The position numbers and the translations under genes were made by a program. DNA of 64,000 nucleotides from Trichococcus shcherbakoviae (GTDB taxonomy: Bacteria > Bacillota > Bacilli > Lactobacillales > Aerococcaceae). How positions within the stretch are numbered: the first letter of the stretch is position 1; each line of letters starts with the position of its first letter. The stretch spans positions 1,893,501-1,957,500 of the forward strand of contig NZ_OY762653.1 of NCBI RefSeq assembly GCF_963666195.1, given 5' to 3'. Positions 37,920 through 46,813 of this stretch are shown in pieces. Under the pieces are notes generated by a model, which saw only the letters and a program-made list of their open reading frames with translations, did no database searches and was not told the origin of the DNA.

Positions 37920-39008
37920 ATGAAATTCAATTGGAAGAAAAGTTTTCTTACAGCAGCAACGTTATTATCCGCAGTAGTGCTAGGTGCATGCGGGGATGGC
38001 GAAGCATCAACAGGGGATGCCGGCTATGTGGGAATCGCGATGCCGACTAAGTCAGCCGAGAGATGGATTGCGGACGGCAACAATATGGTCACTGAGTTGG
38101 AGAAACTGGGCTACAAGACGGACCTTCAATACGGCGAGGACAAAGTCGAGAACCAGGTGGCGCAGATCGAGAATATGATCACAAAAGGTGTGGATGTTTT
38201 GGTGATCGCTTCCATTGACGGATCCGCCTTGACGGACGTGCTTGGAAAAGCAGCGGATGAAGGCATCGAAGTCATCGCGTACGACCGCTTGTTGATGAAT
38301 TCCGAACACGTGGATTATTATGCAACTTTCGATAATTTCGGGGTGGGAGTACTGCAAGCTTCATACATCGAAGATGCATTGAATTTGGCCGAAGGTGAAG
38401 GCCCATACAACATCGAATTATTCGGCGGATCTCCTGATGACAACAACGCCTTGATCAATTACAACGGTGTGATGTCCGTATTCCAACAATACATTGAGAG
38501 CGGCCAATTGGTCATCCCTTCAGAACAAACAAAGTTCAACCAGATCGCAACCTTGCGTTGGGACGGATCGACTGCCCAAGCACGGATGGACAACCTGTTG
38601 AGCGCAAATTACACGGATAAAACCTTGGATGCAGTATTGTCTCCTTATGATCCAATCAGCTTGGGAATCATTTCTTCTCTGAAAGGCGTGGGTTACGGTT
38701 CAGCTGAAAAACCATTACCGGTCATCACAGGCCAAGATGGAACGCAAGCAGGCGTAAAATCGATCATTGCTGGCGAACAGACACAAACGATCTTCAAGGA
38801 TACGCGTATTTTGGCTCAAAACACAATCGAGATGATCGAAGCGATCTTCAACGAGGAAGAAGTGCCTGTAAACGATACAGAAACATATGACAATGGCGTG
38901 AAAGTCGTACCGACTTACTTGGCTAATCCTGTTTCAGTGGACAAAGAAAACTACCAGGCAGAGCTGATCGATACAGACTACTATTCTGAAGAAGATTTAG
39001 GCTTATAA
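37920..39008 (+). CDS. chvE: multiple-monosaccharide ABC transporter, substrate-binding lipoprotein (ChvE type)
   Basis: 362 residues from the ATG at 37920, with GGAGGAATTC upstream. The signal peptide ends in the lipobox LGAC. Mature chain: [65 protein letters not shown] and [18 protein letters not shown], all typical of ChvE, which binds arabinose, xylose, galactose and glucose. A hairpin at 39018-39052 separates it from the ATPase gene, which usually gives more binding protein than membrane parts. The symbol follows the Agrobacterium orthologue. Confidence 0.88.
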   Translation: MKFNWKKSFLTAATLLSAVVLGACGDGEASTGDAGYVGIAMPTKSAERWIADGNNMVTELEKLGYKTDLQYGEDKVENQVAQIENMITKGVDVLVIASIDGSALTDVLGKAADEGIEVIAYDRLLMNSEHVDYYATFDNFGVGVLQASYIEDALNLAEGEGPYNIELFGGSPDDNNALINYNGVMSVFQQYIESGQLVIPSEQTKFNQIATLRWDGSTAQARMDNLLSANYTDKTLDAVLSPYDPISLGIISSLKGVGYGSAEKPLPVITGQDGTQAGVKSIIAGEQTQTIFKDTRILAQNTIEMIEAIFNEEEVPVNDTETYDNGVKVVPTYLANPVSVDKENYQAELIDTDYYSEEDLGL

Positions 39009-39017
39009 AAATGTGAA

Positions 39018-39054
39018 TAACGGAGACTTCCTTTGTGACGCCAAGGAAGTCTCT
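39018..39054 (+). terminator. intercistronic hairpin (attenuator or mRNA stabiliser)
   Basis: AGACTTCCTT pairs with AAGGAAGTCT and is followed by CTTTC, a weak T run. Its position after the binding-protein gene fits partial termination or 3'-end protection. Confidence 0.7.
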
Positions 39055-39073
39055 TTCATAGAGGAGGGGTATC

Positions 39074-40606
39074 ATGGCGGATTATATATTGGAGATGCGA
39101 AATATCGTCAAAGAATTTTCTGGCATCCGGGCATTGAGTGATGTGAATCTGAAAATCGAGCGTGGCGAAATTCATGCCCTATGCGGCGAAAATGGTGCGG
39201 GTAAATCCACACTTATGAATGTATTGAGTGGGCTGTATCCTTATGGGAGCTATGAGGGGGACATCGTCTATAACGGCGAGACATGCAAATTCAAGAATCT
39301 GAAGGACAGTGAAAATGAAGGTATCGTCATCATCCATCAGGAGTTGGCGCTCAGCCCGTATCTGTCCGTAAGTGAAAATATTTTCCTGGGCAATGAACAG
39401 GCAAAGCACGGCATTATTGACTGGGACCTGACGGAAAAGAAAACGACTAATCTGCTGAAGACAGTCGGATTGAGAGTGAATCCCAATACGCTCGTTTCCC
39501 AGATCGGGGTCGGGCAACAGCAATTGGTCGAAATCGCGAAAGCTTTCTCGAAATCGGTACGCTTGCTGATTTTGGATGAGCCGACAGCCGCGCTGAATGA
39601 GGAAGAGAGCGCCAATCTTTTGGAGCTGATCAAGGAATTCAGAAGGCAAGGGATCACTTCCATCATCATTTCCCATAAGTTGAATGAAATCGTCAATGTG
39701 GCCGACCGAATCACCATTCTGCGCGACGGCAAAACGATCGAGACGCTGGAAAAAGAAGCCATCAATGAGGAACGCATCATCCGCGGCATGGTCGGAAGGG
39801 ACTTGACGAACCGTTATCCCGAACGCCATCCGAACCTCGGCGACGTCTACTTTGAAGTGAAGGATTGGACGGTCCATCATCCGATTGATGCACACCGCAT
39901 CATGAACGACAAAATCAATTTTAAGATCCGCAAAGGCGAAATCGTCGGGATTGCCGGATTGATGGGAGCAGGCCGGACCGAATTCGCGATGAGTGTTTTC
40001 GGTCGTTCCTACGGCAGCAACATTTCCGGGAAAGTATTTAAGGAAGGGCAGGAGATTTCGGTCAAGGATGTGCCTGTAGCCATCGAAAACGGGCTTGCTT
40101 ATGTATCCGAGGACAGGAAAGCGCTGGGTTTGAATCTCTTGATGGATATCCGTGAGAATACGACAATCGCAAGCTTAGGGAAAATCAGCAAGCAGGGCGT
40201 CTTGGACAAAGAAAAAGAAGTCCAGATAGCCGAAGAATACCGCAAAAAAATGCGGACAAAGACGAACTCGATTTACCAAAAAGTCAGCAGTCTCAGCGGC
40301 GGGAACCAGCAAAAGGTAGTCCTTGCCAAATGGCTGATGACGGAACCTGATGTGCTGTTCCTGGATGAACCGACACGCGGAATCGACGTCGGCGCCAAAT
40401 ACGAAATCTACACGATCATCGAGGAGATGGCGGCTGCAGGCAAATGTGTCTGCATCATCTCTTCCGAATTGCCTGAGATATTGGGGATGTGCGATCGCAT
40501 TTACACAATGAATGACGGCAAATTCACAGGTGAGGTTTTACGCAAAGACGCGAACCAAGAATCGCTGATGAATCTAATGACTAGGGAAGAAGAGGGTGTG
40601 TTATAG
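39074..40606 (+). CDS. gguA: multiple-monosaccharide ABC transporter ATP-binding protein (GguA/MmsA)
   Basis: 510 residues with two fused ATPase domains. The first has [24 protein letters not shown] and [11 protein letters not shown]. The second lacks a normal Walker A ([11 protein letters not shown]) but has [15 protein letters not shown] and [12 protein letters not shown]. This layout is typical of sugar ABC ATPases of the RbsA/MglA/GguA type. It energises the permease whose gene begins at the next base. GAGGAGG precedes the ATG. Confidence 0.93.
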   Translation: MADYILEMRNIVKEFSGIRALSDVNLKIERGEIHALCGENGAGKSTLMNVLSGLYPYGSYEGDIVYNGETCKFKNLKDSENEGIVIIHQELALSPYLSVSENIFLGNEQAKHGIIDWDLTEKKTTNLLKTVGLRVNPNTLVSQIGVGQQQLVEIAKAFSKSVRLLILDEPTAALNEEESANLLELIKEFRRQGITSIIISHKLNEIVNVADRITILRDGKTIETLEKEAINEERIIRGMVGRDLTNRYPERHPNLGDVYFEVKDWTVHHPIDAHRIMNDKINFKIRKGEIVGIAGLMGAGRTEFAMSVFGRSYGSNISGKVFKEGQEISVKDVPVAIENGLAYVSEDRKALGLNLLMDIRENTTIASLGKISKQGVLDKEKEVQIAEEYRKKMRTKTNSIYQKVSSLSGGNQQKVVLAKWLMTEPDVLFLDEPTRGIDVGAKYEIYTIIEEMAAAGKCVCIISSELPEILGMCDRIYTMNDGKFTGEVLRKDANQESLMNLMTREEEGVL

Positions 40607-41806
40607 ATGGAAACGACGAACGGCGTAAAAAAGGAAAAGCAAACACTGGATCTAAAAACAAAGGCGCTTGATATTTTCAGCAAATACAGTATGGTAATTA
40701 TTCTGATTGGGTTATTGATCGCATTTCAACTGATGACGGACGGCATCTTCTGGCGGCCGCTGAACATCACCAACATCGTGCTGCAGAACAGCCACATTCT
40801 GGTTCTGGCTGCTGGTATGCTATTAGTGGTCCTGTTGGGCCATGTCGATCTTTCGGTCGGTTCGGTGATGGCTTTCGTGGGTGCCATCTCCGGTATTTTG
40901 ATGGTGAACTGGAACGTCAGCCCTTGGTTAGCGGTGCCGATCTGCATCGCGATCGGAGCGATCATCGGCGCTTGGCAAGGTTACTGGGTAGCCTACTTCG
41001 GCATCCCGGCCTTCATCGTCACTTTGGCGGGGCTGTTGATGTTCCGCGGGCTGACACAGGTTGTGTTGGGCGGGCAATCGTTGGCGCCTTTCCCGGAAAT
41101 ATTCCAAAAGATTTCTACAGGCTACCTGCCTGATCTGACGGATGGCAGTGTGCATCTGCTGACGATGATCCTGGGCGTCCTTATTGCCGCAGCACTTGTT
41201 TTCGGACAATGGCGCACACGCGAAAAACGCAAGAACAATCTGTTCGAAGTTGAATCAATGAATATGTTCATGTTGAAAGCGGTCATGACAGCAGTGGTGA
41301 TGATTGGGGTTACTTACATCTTTGCCTCTTACCAAGGCTATCCTGTCATTTTGGTAATCTTGGGAGTCATCGTGGCAGCCTATGCTTTCTTGACGAACAA
41401 GACCGTTGCGGGACGCCAAATCTACGCAACCGGCGGAAACCGTAAAGCGGCGGAATTGTCCGGTATCAAAACGAAAAAAATCACTTTCTGGGTATTCGTG
41501 AACATGGGCGCGATGGCTGCGTTGGCTGGTTTGATCTTAGCAGCGCGTCTGAATGCGGCCACACCGCAAGCAGGTACTTCCATGGAGTTGGATGCGATGG
41601 CAGCCGTATACTTCGGCGGAGCCTCAACTTCAGGCGGGATCGGCACCATCGTGGGCACGATCGTCGGCGGTTTGGTTATGGGTGTCTTGAATAACGGGAT
41701 GTCCATTCTCGGTGTCGGTGTCGACTGGCAGCAAGCGATTAAAGGTTTGATTCTGTTGCTGGCCGTGGTATTGGATATCTACAACAAGAAAAAGAAAGCA
41801 GCATAA
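40607..41806 (+). CDS. gguB: multiple-monosaccharide ABC transporter permease (GguB/MmsB)
   Basis: 399 residues with about ten or more membrane segments, larger than RbsC and matching GguB/MmsB. The family loop GHVDLSVGSVMAFVGAISG is near residue 85, and GAMAALAGLILAARLNAATPQAG and GGASTSGGIGTIVGTIVGGLVMGVLNNGMSI are near the C-terminus. The start follows the ATPase stop without a gap. It forms the sugar channel with the 39074 product. Confidence 0.93.
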   Translation: METTNGVKKEKQTLDLKTKALDIFSKYSMVIILIGLLIAFQLMTDGIFWRPLNITNIVLQNSHILVLAAGMLLVVLLGHVDLSVGSVMAFVGAISGILMVNWNVSPWLAVPICIAIGAIIGAWQGYWVAYFGIPAFIVTLAGLLMFRGLTQVVLGGQSLAPFPEIFQKISTGYLPDLTDGSVHLLTMILGVLIAAALVFGQWRTREKRKNNLFEVESMNMFMLKAVMTAVVMIGVTYIFASYQGYPVILVILGVIVAAYAFLTNKTVAGRQIYATGGNRKAAELSGIKTKKITFWVFVNMGAMAALAGLILAARLNAATPQAGTSMELDAMAAVYFGGASTSGGIGTIVGTIVGGLVMGVLNNGMSILGVGVDWQQAIKGLILLLAVVLDIYNKKKKAA

Positions 41807-41819
41807 GGGGTTGAAGCAG

Positions 41820-42143
41820 ATGACCGAACAAAAGACAGCCTTATTGATTTGTACGGCAGGCATCACGACCGGCTTGCTGGTGAAGAATGTGCAGAACGCG
41901 GCGGATGAAAGGGGACTGGACATCCATGTCTACTCCGCGCCGGCGATCATCGCGGAGCAGGCGATCCAAAGCCAAGCAATCGATGCCCTGATGATCGGCC
42001 CGCAATCAAAATACGAAATCGCGCGGTTGAAGGATTTCCTGACTTACAAGGCAGTGCCCTACAAGCTGATCTCGAGGGAAAATTATGAGATCCTGGACGG
42101 AGAAGCGGTGCTGGAGGAAATCATCGCGTTGATCGGGGAATAA
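41820..42143 (+). CDS. orphan PTS enzyme IIB-like protein (lactose/cellobiose type)
   Basis: 107 residues from the ATG at 41820, nine bases after a TAAGGGG ribosome site. The N-terminal loop LLICTAGITTGLLVKNVQ has the cysteine and CxxGxxT/S pattern of PTS IIB proteins of the lactose/cellobiose family, whose cysteine carries the phosphate. The rest (ALMIGPQSKYEIARLKDFL, VPYKLISRENYEILDGE) fits the same fold. It lies 13 bp after an ABC permease gene, with no IIA or IIC gene in the window. It could modulate the sugar importer or the nearby sensor by phosphorylation, or serve a IIC encoded elsewhere. The role is inference; a terminator follows. Confidence 0.8.
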   Translation: MTEQKTALLICTAGITTGLLVKNVQNAADERGLDIHVYSAPAIIAEQAIQSQAIDALMIGPQSKYEIARLKDFLTYKAVPYKLISRENYEILDGEAVLEEIIALIGE

Positions 42144-42157
42144 ACACAAATAAGTAT

Positions 42158-42192
42158 GGGAGCCGCCTCAAGTTGAGTCGGCTCTTTTTATT
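42158..42192 (+). terminator. rho-independent terminator of the sugar importer operon
   Basis: GAGCCGCCTC pairs with GAGTCGGCTC and ends in T5. Confidence 0.85.
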
Positions 42193-42245
42193 GGGAACTT
42201 TTATAAGCCGAATAAAATATTTGGTAATGTTTTTTCGGCTCTCAG

Positions 42246-42375
42246 CTCCGGTGAACGGAGGCTTCGCCGAAGGTAAGCTTGCATTTTGTATATGTTCTCC
42301 GATGAGGCGGGCTTCACCGGAGATAGGAGCGATAGTTACCGTTGTCCTCCGGCGAGCGGGGCCTCGCCGGAGCTG
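42246..42375. repeat. 50-51-bp periodic palindrome array E (CTCCGG family, 3 units)
   Basis: Units start at 42246, 42297 and 42347 (spacings 51, 50). Each is about 26 bp with arms such as CTCCGGCGA and TCGCCGGAG; the third is near-perfect. The linkers differ. The rest of 42193-42510 shows no gene. Confidence 0.85.
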
Positions 42376-42510
42376 GGGATAGATTTTGAGTTTTCCTTCA
42401 ATCGCGAGGATATCTGAGCATATTTTCCTGACAGTTTCTTCTTGACTTAAACTAACCTCAAGGGTTTATGATGGAATCATCAACTAAGATTCAGAATGGA
42501 GGAAAAAGAA

Positions 42511-43233
42511 ATGAACAGACCTTACAGAGTGATTTGCCACATGGCGATGTCGATAGACGGGCGCGCGGCGGGGCACTATTTAAGTGCGGTCGAATTCGGG
42601 CCGTACGGAAAGGCCTATGAGGATACGCTACAAGCTTACGGTTCGGACAATTGGATCTGCGGGCGGATCACGTTCGAGCAGCACATCACCCTCGGGAACA
42701 AAGTGGACCTGTCCATTTATTCGGATGAAGCCATCCCAAGGGAAGATTACATTCATCCGGCTGCCTTCAGCACTTACGCGATTGCGGTCGATCCGGAAGG
42801 GAAACTCGGCTGGCAAACGAATGTGATCGGTGACGAGTATCCGGAAAGAAGAGGCGACCATATCGTTACGATTTTGAGCGAGGCGGTCTCTGATCGGTAT
42901 CTGGCCCATCTCAGGAAAGTGGGCGTTTCCTACATCTTTACAGGGAAGAGCAAACCATTGTCGATGACAGTCGCCTTGGACAAACTGCACAGCCATTTTG
43001 GCATCGAAACTTTCATGCTGGTCGGCGGAGGATTTGTGAACGGATCGTTCGCGAGCGAAGGATTGGTCGATGAAATCAGCCTCATCATCGCTCCACTTAT
43101 CGAAGGCGTTTCCGATTCCGTTTCTTTATTCGAGTTCGGGAACAGTGTTGATCAGCGTATCCGGAAGTTCAGGCTGGATAAATTCGAGCGGATCGGTCCG
43201 GATGGCATCCGGCTGAATTATCTTTCGGAGTGA
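42511..43233 (+). CDS. RibD C-terminal/dihydrofolate reductase-fold protein
   Basis: 240 residues from the ATG at 42511; GGAGG lies inside the in-frame alternative start at 42496. The chain has the RibD_C fold: VICHMAMSIDGRAAGHYL, NWICGRITFEQHI, VSYIFTGKSKPLSMTVALDKLHSHFGIETFMLVGGGFVNGSFASEGLVDEISLIIAPLI. These features match NADPH-dependent pyrimidine-reductase-like proteins. It is not in a riboflavin operon, so it probably reduces another small molecule. It is preceded by array E and followed by a bidirectional terminator. Confidence 0.87.
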   Translation: MNRPYRVICHMAMSIDGRAAGHYLSAVEFGPYGKAYEDTLQAYGSDNWICGRITFEQHITLGNKVDLSIYSDEAIPREDYIHPAAFSTYAIAVDPEGKLGWQTNVIGDEYPERRGDHIVTILSEAVSDRYLAHLRKVGVSYIFTGKSKPLSMTVALDKLHSHFGIETFMLVGGGFVNGSFASEGLVDEISLIIAPLIEGVSDSVSLFEFGNSVDQRIRKFRLDKFERIGPDGIRLNYLSE

Positions 43234-43253
43234 AACGAGGGTCATGCAGAACG

Positions 43254-43306
43254 AAAGAACCACCGGATCCAAGGCGTTTTGCCTTTGGATTCGGTGGTTC
43301 TTTGAC
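43254..43306. terminator. bidirectional terminator
   Basis: AAAGAACCACCGGATCC pairs with GGATTCGGTGGTTCTTT around GCC/GGC. It lies between convergent genes ending at 43233 and 43335. Confidence 0.88.
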
Positions 43307-43334
43307 TAAACTTTGTTCGGAGCGCGTGGTCTGC

Positions 43335-43703
43335 TTATTCAGCCGCATCCCGGACGGCGAAGTAGTTCCCGTCCCTGTCAGGGAAGTTGAAAGTCCTGGC
43401 GCCGCCCATTTCGATGATCTCACCGACCGTCTCGTTGTTCTCCTTGAAGCGCGCATAAAGCTCATCGAAATCGGAGATGTCGAACAATAAGGAAGGTTTG
43501 TTGGAGGCCACTTCCGGTGAATTCTTTCTGATGAAATCGATATTGAAAAGCTGCAGATTGCACGTAGAGCTCACCGCCAGCACGATGCTGATGGAATCCC
43601 CAAAGTCATAACGCTCAACCTCCTTGAAATTGAGATAGTGTTTCCAAAAATCGGCATTCGCTTCTACATCCTCTACGTAAAGCATGATATTCGCTGTGGT
43701 CAT
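43335..43703 (-). CDS. VOC-family protein (glyoxalase/bleomycin resistance fold)
   Basis: 122 residues from the ATG at 43703, which has GGAGG seven bases upstream. The beta-alpha-beta-beta-beta pattern of the vicinal oxygen chelate family is visible: IMLYVEDVEANADFWKHYLNF, then ISIVLAVSSTCNLQLFNI, SLLFDISDFDELYARFKEN and TFNFPDRDGNYFAVRD. The last motif (PDRDGNY) supplies the usual metal-side acid. The substrate is unknown; many such small proteins are poorly characterised. It is a single gene on the minus strand. Confidence 0.85.
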   Translation of the reverse strand: MTTANIMLYVEDVEANADFWKHYLNFKEVERYDFGDSISIVLAVSSTCNLQLFNIDFIRKNSPEVASNKPSLLFDISDFDELYARFKENNETVGEIIEMGGARTFNFPDRDGNYFAVRDAAE

Positions 43704-43883
43704 ATCATTTCCTCCGTTTCTTATCAATCATAATATCATTATACGCTCGGAGTAATTCGGAGGCCAATGTGAAGAACGGTTGCAGCAAGCGTCTTTGGAT
43801 GAAAGGCTTTGGATTCGTATTTCCCGCTTTGACTTGTTAGAATAGAAGCATAACGAGATCAATTTGAGAGAGGGTGAAGGCGA

Positions 43884-44570
43884 TTGAATAGCAATAACGA
43901 AGCATTTATGGGTTATTTCAATGATATCGAGAGTTTCTTCAACAAGACGTACAAGCCCAATCGCGGGAAATCCTACTATAGCTTTTATGAGTTGGTGGAG
44001 AACGCCGCGCGCTACGACAGTTTTGTGAAAAGGAAGCGGGATGACTTCCAGATACTAGGGGATCTGCGCAATTTCTTGAGCCACGGAAACCAAAGCGATC
44101 TGGTGCTCGTCAATGAGGAGTCACTGACTATGATCAAAGCAATCCATGAACAACTGTTGAAACCAAAGACGGCTTTCGACATCAAATCGGATGATGTGAA
44201 ATTCTTCAAGGAAACTACCCCGCTATCCGCTGTCCTCGAAACGATCAGGAACACTGATTTGACGCAATTCCCGATTAAAGACGGAAAAGGAAAAGTGATG
44301 GGCTTGTTGACAGAAAATGGCATCACGCACTGGCTGTCCCAACATGCGCATGAGGCAACCGTGTCGATCGGCGGAACGCTGGCACGCGATATCCTTGTAC
44401 TGGACGATAACAAGGATAATTTTGCCTTCGTCAAAAAAGATGCGAGCATTTATGAGGCGGAAGCGCTATTCGACAACCAAAAAATCGATGCATTACTGGT
44501 GACGCACAGCGGCAAAAATACGGAAAATCTGCTTGGCATCATTACACGATTTGACCTGGTGGAAGTGTAG
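43884..44570 (+). CDS. CBS-domain protein with helical N-terminal domain
   Basis: 228 residues from a TTG at 43884 with GAGGGTGAAGG upstream; an ATG at 43908 is the alternative. The N-terminal 90 residues are helical and charged (YYSFYELVENAARYDSFVKRKRDDFQILGDLRNFLSHG), resembling small HEPN-like or phage-abortive helical domains by composition only. The C-terminal part has two CBS motifs: IRNTDLTQFPIKDGKGKVMGLLT and FDNQKIDALLVTHSGKNTENLLGIITRFDLV. CBS pairs bind adenine nucleotides and act as sensors. The N-terminal domain ends with the RNFLSHG stretch, similar to the RNxxxH-type element of HEPN proteins; function unknown. Confidence 0.72.
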   Translation: MNSNNEAFMGYFNDIESFFNKTYKPNRGKSYYSFYELVENAARYDSFVKRKRDDFQILGDLRNFLSHGNQSDLVLVNEESLTMIKAIHEQLLKPKTAFDIKSDDVKFFKETTPLSAVLETIRNTDLTQFPIKDGKGKVMGLLTENGITHWLSQHAHEATVSIGGTLARDILVLDDNKDNFAFVKKDASIYEAEALFDNQKIDALLVTHSGKNTENLLGIITRFDLVEV

Positions 44571-44596
44571 ATAGATTTTAGTTCAGAAAATACGAC

Positions 44597-44641
44597 AAAG
44601 ACAGGCTACCCATTTTTGTGGGAATGCCTGTCTTTTTTGGA
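44597..44641 (+). terminator. rho-independent terminator after the CBS gene
   Basis: AAAGACAGGCTACCCA pairs with TGGGAATGCCTGTCTTT and ends in T6. Confidence 0.85.
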
Positions 44642-44666
44642 ACAGAGCGCCGAAATGTATACGCAG

Positions 44667-44796
44667 CTCCTGTGAGTGACCCCTTCGTCGGAGGCAACCT
44701 GTAACAATCAGCCTCACCTCCGATTGAGCTTGGTTCATCGGAGAACGCAACTCGGAATGATAACCGTCCTCCAGCGAAGATCACGATCGCCGGAGG
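44667..44796. repeat. 51-bp periodic palindrome array F (CTCCGG family, 3 units)
   Basis: Units start at 44667, 44718 and 44769, exactly 51 bp apart. Arms include CTCCGAT with ATCGGAG and CTCCAGCGA with TCGCCGGAG. It lies between convergent genes (CBS protein and SulP transporter). Confidence 0.83.
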
Positions 44797-44842
44797 AAGA
44801 AGATGATAAAAGGCCGCCTCGAGAGGCAGACTGTGAGTTTTC

Positions 44843-46282
44843 TTATTTTTCCGTGTGGATCGAAATCCGTTTGAAAAGAGCGGAACTTTGCGTGTTCGCA
44901 CCGGTAAGCGTCGTTTTTACACCCCGTTTGTTATTGCGGGTAATGAGCTTGTCGATCGCTTCGACAGCAGTGGAATCCCATAGAGTCATGGCGCTGATGT
45001 CGATGACGATTTCTTCCTCCTGTTCGATCTCTTCAGCGAAAAAGTCCAGGAATTTTTCGGCGGAAGCGAAGTAAAGGTGGCCGTCCACTTTGTAGTGGTG
45101 ATCATCATCAGCAGTCCCTGTTGCAACATGGAGATGGGACATTTTGAAAGCTGCGAAGACGGCGCTGACCAAAGTACCGGCTACCACACCGTAAGCCAAG
45201 TTATGCGTTCCGATAACGATGGCGACGGTCAGGATCATTGCGAAGCTTTCGTTTTTAGGGTTCGTACGCAAACGTTTGATCGAGTCCCAGTTGATGGTTT
45301 CGATGGAGACAACAACCATAACCGCCGCCAAAGCGACAACCGGAATTTGCACGACAGAACCGTTCAGAAGAACAACGGACAACAACATGAAGAATCCGGA
45401 CAGGAAAGTCGCAAGACGGCCAAGGCCGCCGTAATTCAAGTTGATGATCGTCTGACCGATCATGCCACAGCCGGCGATACCGCCGAAGAATCCGGAAACG
45501 ACATTCCCAAGACCTTGGCTCAACGTTTCCTGATTTTTGTCGCTCTTCTCTTCAGTGATTTCATCGACCAACTGTGCAGTCAACAAGGACTCAACCAATC
45601 CGACGATGGCAACCGAAAGTGCAGTTGGGAAAATGACCCGCAAAGTTTCCAATGTCATCGGAACAGCCGGGATGCCGAAGCGCGGCAAATCCGTAGAGAT
45701 GGAGCCCATATCGCCCAACGTTTTCACATCCAAGCCAAAGCCCAGCACAATCGCGGTGATGACGAAAATCGCAACGATAGGCGCAGGGATTTTCTTCGTG
45801 ACTCTAGGGAAAAGGAAGATAATCGCAATCCCCAAAAGGCCCAGAAGCGGCAAAAGCAGGCTGCCTTGGAAATGGTCCAATTGCGAAGTGAACATCATGA
45901 TTCCCAAGCCATTCACGAAACCGATCATGACAGGTTTCGGAATGTAGCGCATCAAGGTACCGATTTTGAGGAATCCCAAGACGACCTGCAGGACACCTGC
46001 CAGAATCGTCGCGGCAAAAAGATACTGAATCCCATATTCAGAAACCAAGTGGGCCAGCACCAAGGCCACAGACCCAGCGGCTGCTGAAATCATGCCCTTG
46101 CTGGAACCGAAAAATGCTGCAATGGCCGTGATGAAGAAAGTGGCGTAGACTCCCACGACTGGGGGTACTCCTGCGACGATCATGAAGCCGATGACTTCAG
46201 GGAACAGGGCCAAACAGACAACGATACCTGCCAGGATATCCCCTTTGATATTACCGAACCATTCTTTTTTGTATTGTTGCAC
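44843..46282 (-). CDS. SulP-family anion transporter with STAS domain
   Basis: 479 residues from a GTG at 46282, chosen because AAGGAAGG lies five bases upstream; the frame stays open to 46354, which would add about 24 residues without a ribosome site. There are about 11-12 membrane segments, with the SulP signature region GDILAGIVVCLALFPEVIGFMIVAG near the N-terminus and FFGGIAGCGMIGQTIINLNYGG in the middle. The C-terminal STAS domain has IVIDISAMTLWDSTAVEAIDKL. SulP proteins move sulfate, bicarbonate or dicarboxylates, often with sodium or protons. The substrate is unknown. A small XRE regulator is divergent. Confidence 0.9.
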   Translation of the reverse strand: MQQYKKEWFGNIKGDILAGIVVCLALFPEVIGFMIVAGVPPVVGVYATFFITAIAAFFGSSKGMISAAAGSVALVLAHLVSEYGIQYLFAATILAGVLQVVLGFLKIGTLMRYIPKPVMIGFVNGLGIMMFTSQLDHFQGSLLLPLLGLLGIAIIFLFPRVTKKIPAPIVAIFVITAIVLGFGLDVKTLGDMGSISTDLPRFGIPAVPMTLETLRVIFPTALSVAIVGLVESLLTAQLVDEITEEKSDKNQETLSQGLGNVVSGFFGGIAGCGMIGQTIINLNYGGLGRLATFLSGFFMLLSVVLLNGSVVQIPVVALAAVMVVVSIETINWDSIKRLRTNPKNESFAMILTVAIVIGTHNLAYGVVAGTLVSAVFAAFKMSHLHVATGTADDDHHYKVDGHLYFASAEKFLDFFAEEIEQEEEIVIDISAMTLWDSTAVEAIDKLITRNNKRGVKTTLTGANTQSSALFKRISIHTEK

Positions 46283-46418
46283 AGATACCTTCCTTCTTGA
46301 AAAAATGTTATTTATTTGATTTTCAAAATCATTAGACATACTTACAAAAAACATATTAACATATAACTGAATACAGGGGAATAAATATTTATTTATAAGT
46401 GTATATTTTGAATGATAA

Positions 46419-46470
46419 GTTTGAAACAGAGTGAAAATGCTTTAAATTTCAAACCTAGATGTGTTAGTAT
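46419..46470 (+). promoter_or_regulatory. divergent regulatory region with 8-bp inverted repeat
   Basis: GTTTGAAA (46419-46426) and TTTCAAAC (46447-46454) form a perfect inverted repeat. TTTAAA (46441-46446) and TAGTAT (46465-46470) are 18 bp apart and could drive the XRE gene starting at 46514, placing the right arm in the promoter spacer. Confidence 0.45.
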
Positions 46471-46513
46471 GTAAAAAGAAAAGTTGAATCCAGTAACAAA
46501 GGAGCGGATCAGG

Positions 46514-46807
46514 ATGGAAGTAGGCAGTCGCATTCAGGAATTGCGCAAACTGAATAAAATAACGGCGAAAGAATTGGCTGAGCAGATCGACGTCTCGCCT
46601 TCCTTCATTTCGGCCATCGAACACAATTCGACTAAATTGTCTCTGAAGACGCTCAACCATATCTGTGAGGTTCTCGGTGTGACTTTGGCGGAATTCTTCA
46701 ATTCGGAAATGAGCCCGGTGGAAAAGAAACTTACCGCTCAAATCAAAAAACTGCCGGAAGAGAAAAAGTATGAATTATTGACTTTCTTGACGGGCTTGAT
46801 TTCATAG
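46514..46807 (+). CDS. small XRE-family DNA-binding protein
   Basis: 97 residues from the ATG at 46514, with AAGGAG nine bases upstream. The helix-turn-helix is at residues 4-60: VGSRIQELRKLNKITAKELAEQ, then VSPSFISAIEHNSTKLSLKTLNHICEVLGVTLAEFF. The C-terminal 30 residues (SPVEKKLTAQIKKLPEEKKYELLTFLTGL) form a helix. It is divergent from the SulP transporter gene and the pair share a 231-bp region with an inverted repeat, so it may regulate that gene and itself. A terminator follows at 46814-46870. Confidence 0.9.
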   Translation: MEVGSRIQELRKLNKITAKELAEQIDVSPSFISAIEHNSTKLSLKTLNHICEVLGVTLAEFFNSEMSPVEKKLTAQIKKLPEEKKYELLTFLTGLIS

Positions 46808-46813
46808 CGACAT

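Noticed and set aside
42173-42382. 69-codon frame in the region of array E
   Set aside because: Composed of palindrome repeats and lacks a ribosome site; no protein-like pattern.
43884-44570. Calling the CBS protein part of a toxin-antitoxin or defence system
   Set aside because: No partner gene or defence context is present; the HEPN-like motif alone is too weak.
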